From Scilla litardierei (Eukaryota; Streptophyta; Magnoliopsida; Asparagales; Asparagaceae), in assembly GCA_030789695.1 (NCBI GenBank), contig CM061142.1, positions 800,783,610 through 800,847,609 of the forward strand: a stretch of 64,000 nt of DNA, given 5' to 3'. The notes beneath the pieces are model-generated. The model ran no database searches, was not told the DNA's origin, and saw only the letters and a program-made list of their open reading frames with translations. Position numbers and translations under genes: made by a program. The stretch's first letter is position 1. Each line of letters starts with the position of its first letter. This document shows positions 22,206-32,947 of this stretch, piece by piece.

Positions 22206-23504
22206 CTATGGCCGAGAAGAAGACCCAGGCCCGGAAGGAAACTCATCGGTCGAACGACGAGTGGCCCGAAAGTGGAGAGACTCAAAGTGATTTGCCAACG
22301 AGGCAACAACGGTGGTAAGATCGTCCATCTGTTTGTTATGATCCTGTAACGTAGCATCACCGGAACTCAAATGGGTCTGAATGCCACGGAAACCATCATG
22401 CATCTCACCCTGAATATCCTGAAAACCCCTAGTCACCGAATGACACAGAGCACGAATCTCACCAAGGATAGCATCATGACCAGTCGATGGGGTAATGGGA
22501 GTGGTAGGAGAAGCCGCAGAATGGAAATATCGTTTACAAATGGGAACACGACCACGGGGGCGAGAAGAGGAGCAGGGGGTATGGGTAGCGGGAGTGGGGT
22601 GGGAGGGAGGAGTGGTACGGCATCGGGGAGAGCGAGTACGAGTGCGAGGAGAGCGAGACATGGATCTAGTAATAGGACGGGATGGAATGGGAGATGTGTC
22701 ATGGTCAGCGGCAACGGCATCAGAATCATCATCAGGCTCGGAAGTGTCAGACACGACTAACTGCATGTGAGTTAGGGTCTCAGAATTGAAATCAATAGGG
22801 TTGAAGGTCGGGACAGAGTTGGCAAAAGGAATCTGAAAGGCTTCCAAGATTCTAGTAATCAGGGAAGGCAAGAAAATGTGTGATTTAACGGGTTTGGCCA
22901 ATGATTCAAGCAAGACAGAACCCCACCATATGGGAAGTTCACTCATCAAAGCATAAAGGCAACGTGTGGTCTTAGTTCTGACATAATTGAGGGAACCGAT
23001 TTTGGGAGCGAGATTGGTGAGGATGATTTTAACCATCATACGGGCATGGGGATGAAGGGTGGCCGCAGAATGTTTTGGGCGAAAATCCGTGGACAAGAGA
23101 AGCTTAATGGCTGGGTCATTGAGATTAGCAGGTAGAGATTGGACATGGGTCTGGGGTAGTTGCAGTAGCCGTGACAACATAAGACTAGTTAATCGAAAGT
23201 AGAACCCATTCACAATGGTGGTAAGAGAGAGCATGCCAGCCTGGAGGGAGGAGTCCAAATTGGCATAGAACTCCCGAACCAGAGCAGGGAAGTACGGGGT
23301 GCGGTTGGTAGTAGACCAGAGACCGACCAAACCGACGGAATGGAGGGGACTCAAAATCCAGGAGAACCCATGGTCGCCGAAATCAACATGACGTTCGGGA
23401 TGGAAGGGGATGTTCTCCAAGAGCCGGAAGTGTTGCGTAGCCGTCGGAGATCGAAAATAGGCCGGTGCCGGTGTCGCTATGAAATCCTGTGGATGCGGAT
23501 CCAT
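22206..23504 (-). CDS. SireB third ORF (env-position protein)
   Basis: An open frame of 432 residues from the ATG at 23504 (MDPHPQDF); an upstream in-frame ATG at 23561 is possible. Visible parts: an N-terminal segment, a core with PALVREFYANLDSS near residue 85, then ATLHPHARMMVKIIL and HIFLPSLITRILEAFQIP, a Ser/Pro/Thr/Arg-rich stretch, and a C-terminal amphipathic, probably coiled-coil region (LGEIRALCHSVTRGFQDIQG). The core (FYANL, then FFPSL-like) is what I know from proteins annotated as putative plant transposon protein in gypsy elements. I see no clear signal peptide or transmembrane segment, so an envelope role is not supported. The function is unknown. Confidence 0.75.
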   Translation of the reverse strand: MDPHPQDFIATPAPAYFRSPTATQHFRLLENIPFHPERHVDFGDHGFSWILSPLHSVGLVGLWSTTNRTPYFPALVREFYANLDSSLQAGMLSLTTIVNGFYFRLTSLMLSRLLQLPQTHVQSLPANLNDPAIKLLLSTDFRPKHSAATLHPHARMMVKIILTNLAPKIGSLNYVRTKTTRCLYALMSELPIWWGSVLLESLAKPVKSHIFLPSLITRILEAFQIPFANSVPTFNPIDFNSETLTHMQLVVSDTSEPDDDSDAVAADHDTSPIPSRPITRSMSRSPRTRTRSPRCRTTPPSHPTPATHTPCSSSRPRGRVPICKRYFHSAASPTTPITPSTGHDAILGEIRALCHSVTRGFQDIQGEMHDGFRGIQTHLSSGDATLQDHNKQMDDLTTVVASLANHFESLHFRATRRSTDEFPSGPGSSSRP

Positions 23505-24196
23505 CGGGGGTGACGTCGAAAGACGGTGGAATGATGGAAATCGGAGCCGTGCAAGGGACAATCGATCGACGGGGGATCGAGTTGAGGGTGGTCACCGGTG
23601 AAACTGTGACGGATCCGGCGAAATCGACGGTCGGGTCTCGCGAAATCGGTGGGGGAAGACAGCAGACGGTCGAGCGAGGAGAGGAGAAGGAAGATCGGTC
23701 GACGGGGTGGACTTTTGAGGAAGGCGCCGAAGAGTAAGAGGGAGATCGCCGGTCGATTTAGGGCGGTGGAGATTTGGGAAGAGGAGAGGCCGACGGGATT
23801 TTTTGGGGGGAATGGGTGCTTCGGGAAAGAAAAAGAACAAATGGGCTTAAGATATTTTTTGAGACTTAATATTTCCCTAGGCAAGAATTAAATAGGGAAG
23901 AGAATCAGTTAAGGGAAGTTGTTGGAACGGACAGAATTCCAATCGGTAGAGAAGTTTAAGAAACGAATCCCACCAAAATTTGAAAACGAAAGGATGGGTT
24001 CAGTTTCAGAAACCAAAAATGGAGGGAACGGATAACGAGAATAAGAGGGAAGACGAAGAGTTACCTAAAAATTAAAAAATAAAAAAAAATTCGACAATTG
24101 GCGACTAATATTGGTGAATTGGTCGACCAATTTGAAAAAATAGCCAAAAAATTTGAAAAAATTTGAAAAAATTCTAAAAATAAAAATGAGAATGTA
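23505..24196 (-). promoter_or_regulatory. SireB region upstream of the third ORF, with LTR-type palindrome
   Basis: It separates the pol stop (24197) from the third ORF. It contains AATTGGTCGACCAATT at 24117-24132, a perfect 16-bp form of the palindrome in this element's LTR. On the minus strand it is followed by a possible TATA (CTATTTAATT near 23893) and a C/T-rich leader up to the ATG at 23504. I infer an internal promoter. Confidence 0.45.
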
Positions 24197-24570
24197 TCAT
24201 AAGTCCGATTCAGTAATAATTCTTAAATTCCTACGAAGCTTAATAAAAGTATCTTCTTTCAATGGTTTGGTCAAAATATCAGCTGTCTGATGTTCAGTAG
24301 CTATAAATTTAAGAACTATATCTCCTTTCTGAACATGATCATCTAGAAAATGATGACGTACATCAATATGTTTTGTACGAGAATGATGCACAGGATTTTT
24401 AGAAAGATTAATAGCACTAGTATTATCTTACATAATAGGGCAAGTAGAGCAATCAATACCATAGTCAGATATAGTTTGTTTCATCCATAAGATTTGAGCA
24501 CATGCTAAACCGGCGGCAATATATTCTGCCTCGGTTGTAGATAATAAAACAGAGTTTTGCTTTTTGGAAC
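24197..24570 (-). pseudogene. pol: SireB RNase H C-terminal part
   Basis: Two frames (24428-24610 and 24197-24391) give [20 protein letters not shown], then [19 protein letters not shown] and ILTKPLKEDTFIKLRRNL, the end of a Sirevirus RNase H. A stop near 24428 interrupts it. Upstream, the frame runs into the integrase-RT linker, because reverse transcriptase is deleted. Confidence 0.85.
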
Positions 24571-26008
24571 TTGTGACGACGAGTTCTAACTCCATCAGTG
24601 ATATCTCCAATGATTAACTCTGATGGATGATTTGGAACTTGTGCAAAAGCCTTGGGAAGATCTGTATTATCTGAAATAGACTAAACAGAATGATTAGTAG
24701 CATCAATTTCATCAAGTTTGATATTATCTAAAGAATTAGATAAAGGTAATATATTCTCTTCATCATCAATGATGGGAGAATTAGATGAGTGATTCTCATC
24801 AAATGTGACATGTAGTGATTCTTCAACTGTTGAAGTTCTTTTGTTATATACTCTGTAGGCTTTGCTACGTGTTGAGTATCCAACAAAAATACCTTCATCA
24901 GATTTCGAATCAAATTTATCAAGTGCATCTTTAGTATTAAGAATAAAACATTTACATCCAAACACTTTAAAATATGATACACGTGGAATACGATTAAAGA
25001 ATAATTCAAAACAAGTTTTATTAAGAAATGGCCTTATAAGAATTTTATTCATAATGTAACAAGCAGTTGCGACAGCTTCAGCCCAAAAATATTTTGGTAA
25101 TTTACTATCACAAATCATTGTTCTTGCGCATTCTTGTAAAGTTCTATTTTTCCTTTCTACTACTCCATTCTGAGGAGGAGCACGAGGAAAAGAAAAATTG
25201 TGAGTAATGCCATTTTTATTACAAAAATTGGTAAAAGATTTATTTTCAAATTCTCCTCCATGATCACTACGAATAGTAACAATGTTAGGGGATTTGATTT
25301 TTTGTATCTTTTTACAAAATATTGAAAATTCTTCAAATGCATCATTCTTGTTTTGTAAGAATATAACCCAAGTATATCTTGAATAATCATCAACAATGAC
25401 AAATGCATATCTACTTCTATTCAAAGAAGCTACTCTTGAAGGACCAAAATAATCTAAGTGTAAGAGTTCTAATGGTCTCTTTGTTGAGATAACATCCTTT
25501 GATTTAAAAGAAGATTTGTGCATTTTTCCTTGTTGACAAGCATCACAAAATGTTTGTGTTTGAATGAAATATTTGGCATTCCATTTACTAATTTTTGTTT
25601 AGAAATGTGTGCTAGATTTTTGAAATTAGTGTGTCCAAAACGTTTATGACATAAAAGTGTATCATCAGATGTAATCATTAAACAATGATTATTAGTGGTA
25701 ACAGACATGCATAAAATATAAATATTATTTTTACGCTTACCACGAAACAAAACAGATGACATATCAGAATTATAAATAATGCAATCATTTTGTTCAAAAA
25801 TTATTTTGTAATTTTTATCGCATAATTGACTAATGGAAAGTAAACTATGTTTCAAACCGTCAACCAGGTGAACATTCTCAATGATAGGCTGATTTGTATT
25901 GCAAACTGTTCCATTGCCTATGATTTTGCCTTTCTTGTTGTCACCAAAGGTAAATGTGCCTCCATCTTTATATATAATGGTTGAAAGCAAGTTGACGTTT
26001 CCTGTCAT
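24571..26008 (-). pseudogene. pol: SireB protease end, integrase and linker
   Basis: 25469-26008 starts at MTGN, directly after the position of the protease active site, and contains the pre-integrase zinc region (CHKRFGHTNFKNL). After a frameshift near 25535 the frame 24681-25523 holds the integrase core: LDYFGPSRVA, then [13 protein letters not shown] and [15 protein letters not shown] (the D,D,E residues are present), then DEGIFVGYSTRSKAYRVYN. The linker SDNTDLPKAFAQVPNHPSE (24601-24690) follows a stop and then joins RNase H directly. Confidence 0.88.
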
Positions 26009-26009
26009 A

Positions 26010-26031
26010 TATACGAAGTTGAAAGCAAGTT
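26010..26031. other. Repair junction with templated filler
   Basis: Between the broken SireB end and the repeated Copia-2 segment lie about 22 bases made of two short copies of nearby sequence: ATATACGAAG, also at 26067-26076, and TTGAAAGCAAGTT, also at 25981-25993. Confidence 0.75.
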
Positions 26032-26199
26032 AACATTTTAAAGATAGAATCCTATTACACCAAACCACATATACGAAGCAAATGTTGCAAAGATTTCATA
26101 TGGACCAATGTCATCCACTTAGTACACATATGGTGGTACGATCTCTGGATGCACATAAAGACACCTTCCGGCCGCTGGAAGAGGGAAAGGATATACTTG
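26032..26199 (+). repeat. Duplicated Copia-2 reverse transcriptase segment
   Basis: It matches 16888-17055, including the ACTTG target duplicate at its end (26195-26199), with about three base differences by eye. The copy continues into a SireA LTR start, so the whole Copia-2/SireA junction is repeated. Confidence 0.92.
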
Positions 26200-26248
26200 T
26201 GTAATGCCCTACGTAGCTACTGCACAAGTACTAGAGGGGGGTGAATAG
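26200..26248 (-). repeat. SireA right LTR, first piece
   Basis: TGTAATGCCCTACG up to GGTGAATAG, identical in type to 17056-17104. It is interrupted by Copia-3, with the target duplicate AATAG at 26244-26248, and continues at 35063. Confidence 0.9.
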
Positions 26249-26808
26249 TGTAGGATCCTGTCAAAACAACGACGTTAGGATCGAATAATAAAGTAGAGAC
26301 TTACGTTTGCGTACGTGGCACAGTAATCTCTGAACTTTGCCCTCGGATTTGCCACAACGGTCGATACTTTGTCACGGAGGATCGAAGCAGAGTTTCATCG
26401 ACTAAATCTCTATTTAGAAGAGGATTTTAATGGAAGGAAGAAGAAGAACATAAGATGCCTTTTGCAAACTTATGGCATGGAAAGTGTAGTATGAATGCCT
26501 TACCCTTGGGTCCTATTTATAGGCTTTATGGGTAATTATTGTAGGAAATAACTAAATATAAGCTTATTAGCATATATTAGCACATTCATTTATCCTCTTC
26601 TTCATTCACTTATCAAGTGCCTTTATGCACTTATAAAGTGGCTTTTTCCACTTATCGAGTGGCTTTTTCCACTTATCGAGTGGTCCTTTTCACACGAGAA
26701 AAGGTTCCCTCCATGCACGCTTTCGTGCACGCGACATCTGAGGTCCGTATACCCTCATACATCCCCTCATGGGTGTATTCATGTCGTCCATATCCAACAT
26801 CTCCCACT
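26249..26808 (-). repeat. Copia-3 3' LTR and polypurine tract
   Basis: LTR 26249-26799; the tract (minus strand AGTGGGAGA) is at 26800-26808. The LTR holds a tandem repeat of the type CTTATCGAGTGGCTTTTTCC near 26630-26690 with one more copy than the other LTR. Confidence 0.93.
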
Positions 26809-27814
26809 CACACTTGAGGGGATTGTAAGGAAACATCTTTTCCTTTAACTCTTCTGTTTATCATACCGAGAAATAGACCGTGTGACCGTCATGCGCATAG
26901 AGTCCGCTGTTGTGCACTTGTTAGAGATACACAACACTCCTCGAGGTGCAAAGTTGAGTAGATCAACGCATGCTTTACCCTAGATTATTTCTTCACATTT
27001 CTTATACTTTATATTCAACAATTGAATCCCATCTGGATTACAATTGGCTGGCCAGCTTTGAATCTTTAAAGTCCAAATGTGAATATGAAATTAATCTTCC
27101 TCTTCTTACGATCCTTTCGATCTTGACTTGACTTGCTTTTCTAACATGCCCCGCCGGACCGAATTGATCATAGTCTATAAGCAACATGCTAAGATAGCAA
27201 TCACCCGGTCAAATCTAAAGGAACCAATCAGAGTCCATAAGGGTAACGAGTTAAGACACATGTGGTCTTTGGGTCTCACATAATAGTAAACACAATTACT
27301 ATTCTAACCCAATGGTCAAAATGCATACGTAGTATGAATACGTATTACAACATCACTCCTTTCCCAAGGAGCGTATGTCTTAATGATGTTGTAAGGATGA
27401 TAACCAGACACCACAATGTCTGAATTTGAGTCCCTTTTACTACTCAAATAATCTTCTGGACCCACATCCCGCATAAGACAGATAGGATTTCAAAATCCTC
27501 TTAGATCTTTTGAAAGCATCCATATGATGCAGATCTTTCATACGACCATTTTGTTTAAGTCATGACTCTAAATCATCCGTCTGACGATTTTAACTTCAAA
27601 CAGGTCTCATCTTTATTTTATCCGTCTGATATAATAAAGGTGGTTGCTCATGTGAGAGAGCCAACCTCAATCTGTCCGACATACTAGAAAACCAGCTGAG
27701 ATTTAAAAAAATGTACACAAACATTTTCAAGAAATTCATATGCAATGTTGAAAAGAACTTATTCTTTTATTAAATTTGATCTTTTACAGACATGAGAATT
27801 TACATTGGTACAAC
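26809..27814 (-). other. Copia-3 3' noncoding tail
   Basis: One kb between the pol stop and the polypurine tract, without coding frames; usual for this kind of copia element. Confidence 0.75.
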
Positions 27815-29131
27815 TCAGCTCTTACGCAATTCTTGAGATGATAAGTGTTTGTAAAACACATCTCTAGGGATCGCCTTCATAAGCGGATCCGCTATCATCT
27901 CATGCGTAGATATGTACCTTATGTCTACCTTCTTGGTCTTATCATAGTCTTTTGCAAATTTGTAGCGGATATCTATGTGTTTGGTCTTACAATGGAATTT
28001 AGGATCTTTGACATAGGCTATAGATGCTTGACTGTCGCTGTGTATCGGTACATCACCTGAGTCATTTGCATCAATTAGCCTGTCTAAGAATTTTCTAAGC
28101 CAAACAGCCTCTTGAACTGCCATGCTAAATGCTACAAACTCGGCTTCCATAGTTGAAAGTGCGATGCAGGATTGTTTCTTGCTACTCCAGGATATTGCAC
28201 CAGATCCGAGTAGAAAAACATATCCTGAGGTCGATCGTCGCTCATCGAGATCACCCGCCCAATCAGCATCAGTGTAGCCTTCGAGCCTCAAGGCATCTCC
28301 TTGATAGCATAAAGCATAGTCTGCAGTTCCTTTCAGATACCGCATTATCCACTTAACCGCTTTTCAGTGTACTTGCCCTGGGTTGGATTGGTAACGACTT
28401 ACCATTCCAACGGCAAAACAGATGTCCGGTCTTGTACACATCATAGCGTACATAAGACTACCAATTGCACTGGAATATGGAACTTTTTCCATAATTTCCT
28501 TTTCCTTTTGGTTCTTTGGACACGATTTCAGACATAAATTGTCGCACTTGCTTATAGGAGTATCAATGGACTTGCAGTCCTGCATATTAAAACGTTCTAG
28601 AACCTTCTTTATATAAGTCTCTTGTGAAAGTGAAAGAAGTTTCTTCGAACGATTCCTTGAAATCTTAACTCCAAGGATATATGCGGCTTCTCCCATGTCT
28701 TTCATCTCAAAAACTGATGAAAGCCAAGCCTTGATATCCATCACAAAGCCCTTGTCATTTCCGACTATTAAAATGTCATCTACATATAGAGACATAATAA
28801 CGTACTTGCTCTTAATCCTCTTGATATATACACAATTATCTTCATCAAGCATGGAAAAACCATTTGATAAGACAACTTCTTGAAATCGTATATACCATTG
28901 CCTCGAGGATTGTTTAAGACCATATATGGACTTACGAAGTTTACAAACCTTATGTTCGTTTCCTTCTTTTACAAACCCTGTTGGTTGTTCCATATAGATC
29001 TCCTCGTCCAATTCTCCATTGAGAAAGGCAGTCTTTACATCCATCTGATGTAATTCGAGGTCTAAGCAAGCTACCATAGCTAGAATCAGGCGAATCGAGG
29101 TAAAACGAACAACAGGTGAGAAGGTCTCTTC
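27815..29131 (-). pseudogene. pol: Copia-3 pol: reverse transcriptase and RNase H
   Basis: Minus-strand reading from the hAT boundary. Reverse transcriptase pieces are EETFSPVVRFTSIRL, DVKTAFLNGELDEEIYMEQP and LYVDDILIVGN (catalytic Asp residues present), then a SLSQETYIKKVLERF segment. RNase H pieces are YTDADWAGD, STMEAEFVAFS, HSDSQASIAYVKD, and the end DPLMKAIPRDVF before the stop at 27815. One in-frame TGA near 28362 (VH*KAVKW, where Trp is usual) separates the two halves. All catalytic motifs are intact otherwise. Confidence 0.92.
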
Positions 29132-30152
29132 TAGGGATGGCATTTCTACCCGCGGGTACGGATACCTGTGGATACTCGCCCGTTTGGGTACGGATATGGG
29201 TAGACTTTTGTACCTATGGGTACGGGTATGGGTACCCATATTTTACCCACGGGTAAAATTGGACGGGTACGGATATTGTATATACATACCCACGGGTACC
29301 CGTACCCGGTCATTTTAATATTAATATATTATTCATATAAAGTAATAAACCCAATTAAATATTTTTCAAAAATAATAACTAAATTAATATATGTAAATAC
29401 AATGAATAAAAATATAAAACTATGCATAACGATTAGCAAACCTAGAGTTAACTTAACACCACAGCCACTGGTTTCAAATTTGAGGTCTCACATGTATAAA
29501 TACCGATTCAATAGTCAAGGCCAAGGGTTTCCAATTTCCTCCAGCAGGCTGGGTTGCAGCATATCTAAATATTATTATTTATGTGTTTCATTCAATATTT
29601 TCTACATATTGAGCTATTCTGTGAGCCAAGCTGCAATTTTGTTGGCTGTTGCATTATAAGGCTTAGTTACAGAATGCTTTCTTGTATATATGCCTTAAAA
29701 CCAGTACTAAACTCTACATGTCTTTGTCAATCTTTTAAACCAGTGAAGATGAGGAAACTGCTAATTTGAACTTGATTGTTATATAGTCTCTTGCATACAT
29801 GTGTATTTTTACTACTTTAATGTTTGAAAAAATATATAATTTTCAATAATTTTTTTACATGTCACTCAAAAAGCTTGCAGTATGGATACAGATATGGATG
29901 TTTGTCAATCTTTTTACAGGTAATGGGTATGGATACCCATACCCATTGGGTATATGGATATCCATACGATGGGTATGGATATCCATACCCATACCCAGCG
30001 GGTACACGGGTACCCACGGGTATCCGTATACCCGATGGATATGGGTATGGGTACAAAAATTTACCCATCACGGGTATGGGTACGGGTAAATTGAGCGGGT
30101 ACAGGTATGGATAGTGCATATCCATACCTGCCCACCCGTTTTGCCGTCCCTA
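29132..30152. mobile_element. Non-autonomous hAT element
   Basis: 1,021 bp with ends TAGGGATGGCA and TGCCGTCCCTA (inverted, one mismatch) and a perfect 8-bp target duplication GTCTCTTC (29124-29131, 30153-30160). Both subterminal regions (29150-29310 and 29920-30135) are packed with GGGTACGGGTA and TACCCATACCC repeats, the kind of clustered sites that hAT transposases bind. There is no transposase frame, so it depends on another element. It splits the Copia-3 reverse transcriptase after GIDYEET. Confidence 0.96.
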
Positions 30153-32947
30153 GTCTCTTCGTAGTCTATCCCTTCCTGTTGCATAAAACCTTTCGCGACA
30201 AGGCGAGCTTTATATCTGTCAATAGAGTCATCAGCCTTATGCTTGATCTTGAGAACCCATTTGTTCCCAATAGCTCTACGTCCTCTGGATAAGTCAACTA
30301 AGTCCCAGACTTGGTTAACTTTCATGGATTCCAACTCCTCCTTCATCGCTTCCATCCATTAGTCTTTCGCAGGGCATGATACGGCCTGTTTGAAAGTAGC
30401 AGGCTCGTCATCATCTTGTAGTAAAGTCATAAAGGTTTGCGGAAATTCAACCTCAAATCTTAGAGGAGCCAACCTTGTACGACTACTACGTCGTATTTGA
30501 GATTCTTTAAGTCCTTGTTGACTCGAATTTAGATCAATTCTAATATCACTCCCACTTGGAATGTCGTTAGAAATGCTCCCACTTGGATCAGTATTCCCGT
30601 ATGGAATAGGATTAGCGTCATTTGTATCATCCATTGGTGAAGTTTGAAACGTATTTTCTTCTTCACCAAGAATTCTCCCACTCGAATGAGGTAATCCTTC
30701 TTGATCATTAATCTCAAATAGAGATAAGTCCTGACTTATCTCGCCCTGTCTTGGAAACTCATTTTCCAAGAAAGTGACATCCCTCGACTCAAACTCAATT
30801 AGACCTCCATTGTCTTCCTGACTAACAAAAACATAACCTTTGGAGTTTTCTGCGTATCGTATAAAGATACATTTCCTTCCCCTTGGCCCAAGTTTGCCAT
30901 ACTTATGGGAGGAAATATGTGCGTAGGATGCACATCCCCAAGGTTTTAAAATGTTTAAGTCAGGAGACTTCTGGTTCCACAACTCATAAGGAGTGGAGCT
31001 AACTGATTTCGAGGGTACGCTGTTCAAAATGAAAGTGGCCGTTAATAATGCATCACCCCAAAAGGTGATTGGCAAGTTAGCTTGCGCCATCATTGAACGG
31101 ACCATTTCCATTAAAGTCCTAGTCCTCCTTTCTGCAACACCATTTTGTTGAGGAGTATAAGGCATAGTTACCTGATGAACTATGCCCTTTTCATCACAAA
31201 GTTCCTTAAAACTTGCTGATTGATATTCACCGCCCATATCGGTTCGCAAGACCTTAATCTTGCGATCTAATTGATTTTCCACCAAACTCATATAGTTTTT
31301 AAAGCAGGTTAATGCTTCACTTTTGTGGGATATCAAATAGATATGACTGAATCGGGTGAAGTCATCAATAAAAGTGATGAAATAGGACTCCCTGCGTCTT
31401 GTCTTGACATTCATCGGACCACATATGTCCAAATGGATGAGCTGTAATGGAACCTCGGCCCTTGTGCCGGTTCCAAACGGCTTGCGACAAGATTTCCCTA
31501 CAAGGCAATGTTCGCAAGTCGACATTTCGACCTTTGAAACATTGGATAGAAGGCCACTTTTGACAAGTCTATCCATTCGTGTTGGTCCAATGTGACCAAG
31601 CCTTGCGTGCCAACAAATTATATCAGACTCATAAGTCGAAGAATTTGTAACAAGGAAATTTTCATTACAAAATGAAGAGTCATACATCGTATTTAATACA
31701 ATAAATCCTTTGAATACATACCCAGTACCAATTAAGGAATTATTACAAAATAAGTCCACTTTACAATCATGAAAAAACCAGCTATAACCAAGACCCATTA
31801 ACACGACCACAGATATAATATTCCTTCGAATATCTGGAGCGAAGAGGACATCATGTAGTAAGATAGTGCGGCCGTTGTCCAAGACTAGCTTGCAAGTCCC
31901 AACGCCTTTCACTTCAACACGTGTGTTGTTTCCTACATAAATCCAATTTGTTCCTTGGGGTATCCGATGATACTCCACGAAGGACCGTCTGTCCCTTGCT
32001 ATGTGGTCGGTGGCACCTGAATCAATTATCCAAAATGGATTAGATTCTACAAGAAATATTGAACTAGAAACACATATGTAACTAGTATTACAAGTTACCT
32101 TGTCACCTCCATCCGTACAAGAACGGGCAAAGTGACCTAACTTGTTGCACTTGAAGCACTTGATCCTCTTCAAGTCTTTCTTCTTGTGCCATTTCTTGTG
32201 CCCACCCTTATGTTTGGGTTTCTTGGTAGACTCAGGTTGCTTATTACGTTCATTAGTAGACTTCGAATGATCTTTCCGTTTCTTTCCCCCGTGTGAGGAA
32301 CTATCAACCATGTGCACTTCTGCACTTGGCTTGGCAGCCGCAAGCCGCTCTTCCTCTAACTCGAGGTGCTTAGAAACATCGCTGAAGGTCTTGATGCTCT
32401 CATTATGAGTGAGATGCATCTTCATTTGGTCCCACCCATTTGGTAGGGAACGTATGACTGCTTGGATTTGTTGCTCATCAGTGAGCACATGACCTGCCTC
32501 CTTTAACTCTGAGATTAGATTCGCCATATGTCGCAGATGTTTCCCCATGGAATGATCTGGACGTTTCTTGTATGAATCAAATCTTATAGTTAAAGAACGA
32601 AGTTTGGACACCGATGTGCCACCAAACTTCTCCTCAAGCTTGGACCATATGTCCATGGCTAGGTCATGCTATCGGAAGATGCGCATTATGTCATCGGCCA
32701 TACTGCTCAATAACGTAATGCGAGCTATCTTGTTCTTCCGAGACCAAGCATCAAAAGCTTCCTTGTCTCGTCTGTGTTGGGCCGTAGTGCCCAACTCAGG
32801 TTCAATCATTACGTTCTTAAGAGTTTCGAGCACTTCTTGCTCCTCTAGAACGTATTGTATCTTGATGGACCATAGTTTGTAATTATCGCCGTTGAGTTTT
32901 TCACCTTTGTTTAACTCAGCGACGATATTCTTTGAAGCGGAAGACAT
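30153..32947 (-). pseudogene. pol: Copia-3 gag-protease-integrase and start of reverse transcriptase
   Basis: The ATG is at 32947 (MSSASKNIVAEL). Gag has an N-terminal LNGDNYKLWSIKIQYVL motif and a zinc knuckle CFKCNKLGHFARSC. It is followed by protease (IIDSGATDHIA), the pre-integrase zinc region (WHARLGHIG...CEHCLVGK), integrase (LDICGPMN, RTDMGGEYQ, NGVAERRTRT) and the start of reverse transcriptase (GNKWVLKIKHKAD). A single TAG at about 32667 and a single TAA at about 30357 interrupt an otherwise continuous frame. The frame continues past the hAT element at 29131. Confidence 0.93.

Larger units (their letters stand above)
19569..26010 (-). mobile_element. SireB: truncated Sirevirus-like copia element
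   Basis: Minus-strand element inside SireA. It keeps its 3' LTR (19569-20914), polypurine tracts, a third ORF, RNase H end, integrase and the start of protease, but lacks gag, the 5' LTR and the whole reverse transcriptase. It breaks off at about 26010, just before the protease active site, at a repair junction. Confidence 0.9.

Noticed and set aside
22371..22770. Gly/Arg-rich frames on the plus strand
   Set aside because: They are shadows of the SireB third ORF on the minus strand.
22206..23504. Calling the third ORFs viral envelope proteins
   Set aside because: I see no signal peptide, fusion peptide or convincing transmembrane segment; only the position is env-like.
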